Shown here: positions 62,014-64,000 of the stretch, piece after piece
Layout of the letters: each line of letters begins with the position of its first letter
Numbering within the stretch: the first letter of the stretch is position 1
From: Paraburkholderia polaris
GTDB taxonomy: Bacteria; Pseudomonadota; Gammaproteobacteria; Burkholderiales; Burkholderiaceae
Length of the DNA stretch: 64,000 nucleotides
Direction of reading: 5' to 3'
Assembly: GCF_012927345.1 (NCBI RefSeq)
Contig: NZ_JABBGJ010000023.1
Location: forward strand, 83,319 to 147,318
The notes under the pieces: model-generated
Databases searched by the model: none
Told to the model about the DNA's origin: nothing
Seen by the model: the letters and a program-made list of their open reading frames with translations, nothing else
Position numbers and translations under genes: made by a program

Positions 62014-62697
62014 TCACGTCACGCCGAGTTTCGCGAGCAACGCTTTGGCTGCTGCTTCCGACGACGCAGGATTCTGCCCCGTGATCAGATTGCCCGCGAC
62101 CACGACATGGGACTGCCAATCCGGCCCCTTCGAATACCTGGCGCCGTTCTTCTTCAGCATGTCTTCGACGAGGAAAGGCACCACCTCGGTAAGACCGACT
62201 GCGGCCTCCTCGGAATTGGCAAAACCGGTAACCGGTTTATCGCGCACGAGCGGCGCTTCATCCGCCGACTTCGTATGGCGTAGCACACCGGGCGCATGAC
62301 ATACCGCGCCGACGGGCTTGCCCGCGGCATAGATCGCTTCGATCAGGGCAATTGAATGCGGGTCTTCGGCGAGATCCCAGAGGGGCCCATGGCCGCCAGG
62401 ATAGAACACGGCATCATAGTCCGCAGCCGCCACGGTGGAAAGTTTCGCGGTATTCGCCAACGCGGCTTGCGCGTCTGTATCCTTCCTGAATCGCCGGGTC
62501 GCGTCGGTCTGCGCGTCGGGATCGTCGCTCTTCGGGTCGAGCGGCGGCTGGCCACCTTTGGGCGAAGCGAGCGTCATCTCGACGCCAGCCTCCTTGAACA
62601 CGTAATACGGAGCGGCAAACTCTTCGAGCCAGAAACCGGTTTTCCGGCCTGTATTGCCGAGCTGGTCATGTGAAGTCAGCACCACCAGAATCTTCAT
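62014..62697 (-). CDS. DJ-1/PfpI family protein
   Basis: A 227-residue protein of the type 1 glutamine-amidotransferase-like DJ-1/PfpI superfamily, start ATG 62697 with GAGG upstream. The nucleophile elbow GAVCHAPG carries the reactive Cys, and FYPGGHGPLWDL is present near residue 95. Length and TGFWLEEFAAPYYVF resemble Hsp31/glyoxalase III-type members. Probable role in methylglyoxal or protein-damage handling. Confidence 0.9.
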   Translation of the reverse strand: MKILVVLTSHDQLGNTGRKTGFWLEEFAAPYYVFKEAGVEMTLASPKGGQPPLDPKSDDPDAQTDATRRFRKDTDAQAALANTAKLSTVAAADYDAVFYPGGHGPLWDLAEDPHSIALIEAIYAAGKPVGAVCHAPGVLRHTKSADEAPLVRDKPVTGFANSEEAAVGLTEVVPFLVEDMLKKNGARYSKGPDWQSHVVVAGNLITGQNPASSEAAAKALLAKLGVT

Positions 62698-62934
62698 GGA
62701 AACCTCGCGAGCAAGTTCAATTCGCGTTGCACCAAGCCGTACAGTAGAGTCGTCGACTTCGGGCGTTCTGGCAGTATAGGCGGCTATCCGGAGCGCAGAA
62801 GATGTTTTCCAGTTTTGCCACGCGCGCCTTTCGCGGCGGCCAGCCAACAGCCACCGCAGCGCGTCGGCGGCTAGCAGTGGCGCGCGACCGGCGTGATTCG
62901 CGAACGGCCGCGCCTGTCACATCAAAACGCCGCG

Positions 62935-63570
62935 TCAGACAACATAAATGTCAGGGTTGTCCACCAATGACAAAAACTGCCCTGTGCGTCCATCGAGTGC
63001 GAGCATCGCGCCGCTTTCAATGTTGAAAATCCAGCCGTGCAGTCGCAGTGTTTTGTTCGTGAGACCCACGGCCACCGACGGATGAGTACGAATGTTCGCG
63101 AGTTGAGCCATCACGTTATCTTTGACCAGGGCGTCGAGACGCTCGGCATCTGACGCGTAAGTTCGCGACGCGTTGATCGCTTTCGCCGCATCGGCATGAC
63201 GGAGCCAGCCTGCTACCGCCGGCAGATGGTCGAGGTTCTTGCACGTGCAGATCGCCGTCATCGCCCCGCAATTGGAGTGACCGCAAATCACGATATCCCG
63301 CACGCCCAGTACTGCCACCGCGTATTCGACCGTGGCCGATACGCCGCCCGGCTCTGGGCCATATGACGGCACGATGTTGCCCGCGTTGCGGATCACGAAC
63401 AGAGAGCCGGGCTCCACCTGTGTCAGTAACTCGGGAACGACACGGCTGTCCGAGCAGGTCACGAAAAGCGCGCTCGGGCTTTGTGCAGTCGACAAACGTT
63501 TGAACAATGCGCTCTGCTGCGGAAAGACTTCGCGTTGAAAGCGGATGAATCCTTCTATGATTTCCTGCAC
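62935..63570 (-). CDS. Beta-class carbonic anhydrase
   Basis: A 211-residue enzyme with a GTG start behind CGGAG. Zinc ligands Cys39 (CSDSR), His98 and Cys101 (GHSNCGAM) and the Asp41/Arg43 dyad are intact. It interconverts carbon dioxide and bicarbonate in the cytosol. No cyanate or sulfate transporter genes are adjacent. Confidence 0.95.
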   Translation of the reverse strand: MQEIIEGFIRFQREVFPQQSALFKRLSTAQSPSALFVTCSDSRVVPELLTQVEPGSLFVIRNAGNIVPSYGPEPGGVSATVEYAVAVLGVRDIVICGHSNCGAMTAICTCKNLDHLPAVAGWLRHADAAKAINASRTYASDAERLDALVKDNVMAQLANIRTHPSVAVGLTNKTLRLHGWIFNIESGAMLALDGRTGQFLSLVDNPDIYVV

Positions 63571-63711
63571 GATATTCTCCGGATGATCAAAGCCTCAGCC
63601 TGCCAAGGCTGCGGCAAAGGTTCAAGGGGGGCTGCGATGGTTGGCGTGACTATACCGCAGCCGCGACACCCACTCCGAAGACAAAAAAACCCCGGCTGTT
63701 ACTGAACTGCA

Positions 63712-63746
63712 CCCCAAAAGTTGGACACCCGTCCAACGATTTGGGG
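63712..63746 (+). terminator. IS-end stem-loop
   Basis: Outer arms CCCCAAA/TTTGGGG and inner arms GTTGGAC/GTCCAAC form a long hairpin followed by TTTTTT (63749-63754), between the IS end and OrfA. It could stop outside transcription from entering the transposase, as known for other IS elements. Confidence 0.75.
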
Positions 63747-63755
63747 TGTTTTTTC

Positions 63756-64000
63756 ATGAGCAGGTACAGCGCGCGGTTCAAGCAATCGGTTGTCGAAGAC
63801 TATCTGTCTGGCAGAGGTGGTGGTGGTAGGGAGGTGGCCCGCCGACACTGCATTGACCACGGCACGGTGCGCAAATGGGTGGCGGCCTGGCGCTTGCACG
63901 GCAAAGATGCGTTCAGGAAGAAATACAGTCACTATGACGCCCGGTTCAAGCTGAAGGTGCTGCGGTTCATGCAGACACAGGCGTTGTCGTGTCGGCAGAC
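63756..64000 (+). CDS. IS3-family OrfA, helix-turn-helix protein (partial)
   Basis: An ATG at 63756 opens a frame that leaves the window. The product has a helix-turn-helix of the IS150 OrfA kind (VAVRRHC-like VARRHCIDHGTVRKWVAAW). It would bind the IS ends; the catalytic OrfB is beyond the window. There is no good ribosome binding site. Confidence 0.8.
   Translation, partial: MSRYSARFKQSVVEDYLSGRGGGGREVARRHCIDHGTVRKWVAAWRLHGKDAFRKKYSHYDARFKLKVLRFMQTQALSCRQ

Larger units (their letters stand above)
63703..64000 (+). mobile_element. Left end of an IS3-family (IS150-like) element
   Basis: The terminal sequence begins near 63703 (TGAACTGCACCCCAAAAG) and leads to a typical OrfA gene. It runs off the window, so the right end and target duplication cannot be seen. 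The insertion lies 132 nt past the carbonic anhydrase start, upstream of that gene. Confidence 0.8.

Overview
The window reads as a chromosomal stretch from a beta-proteobacterium of the Burkholderiaceae, most like Paraburkholderia, Burkholderia or Caballeronia. The basis is inference: high-GC coding sequence with strong GC3 bias, two Burkholderia-type trimeric porins, small stress-type proteins common in that group, and typical AGGAG ribosome binding sites. I see no rRNA, tRNA, CRISPR array or prophage. The only mobile DNA is the left end of an IS3/IS150-type insertion sequence at the right edge (from about 63703).

Region by region. 0-12 kb: a thioredoxin-like protein and class I fructose-bisphosphate aldolase; a secreted Gly-rich peptide; a hybrid sensor kinase; a Rieske-FAD reductase with a small acidic protein; an AI-2E-family permease with an unusual cytosolic C-terminal domain; a DUF2934 protein; glycogen debranching enzyme GlgX; and a PRC-barrel lipoprotein. 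Several upstream regions here carry good sigma-54 (-24/-12) promoter matches. 12-16 kb: a response regulator, an ATP-dependent DNA ligase with its MBL-fold exonuclease partner, and a BrkB-family membrane protein. 17-20 kb: an RsbQ/KAI2-type hydrolase followed 4 nt later by a multi-PAS hybrid kinase. 20-30 kb: an AFG1/ZapE-like ATPase, transketolase, a cupin, small stress-type proteins, an FdhF/YdeP-type molybdoenzyme and a porin. 29-35 kb: a CobS/CobT-like AAA+/VWA pair, MarC, and a DUF3311 protein with a sodium:solute symporter. 35-45 kb: GST, a phytochelatin-synthase-like lipoprotein, a DUF1289 protein, a GGDEF cyclase, a cupredoxin with a Tat metallophosphoesterase, a stand-alone diheme-type membrane protein, an SDR, an AHSA1 protein with a relic ArsR regulator, and a HAD protein. 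45-58 kb: a YkgJ cysteine-cluster protein, a TIGR03118 lipoprotein, a glycosyltransferase-like protein, a VpsR-like sigma-54 activator, an NCS1 permease plus porin, an epoxide hydrolase, LrgA/LrgB, SurE and an EamA transporter. 58-64 kb: a BON lipoprotein and AlkB diverging from a LexA-box promoter, an OYE reductase, WrbA, a DJ-1/PfpI protein, beta-carbonic anhydrase and the IS end.

Functionally the window is a patchwork of accessory metabolism, stress and signalling modules rather than one large operon. The least explained pieces are the RsbQ-like hydrolase coupled to a PAS histidine kinase, the CobS/CobT-like pair without cobalamin genes, the secreted phytochelatin-synthase-like enzyme, the cyclase-less diheme membrane module, and the cluster of sigma-54-type promoters over the stress genes in the first 26 kb. 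Assignments come from reading motifs by eye; no database search was run.
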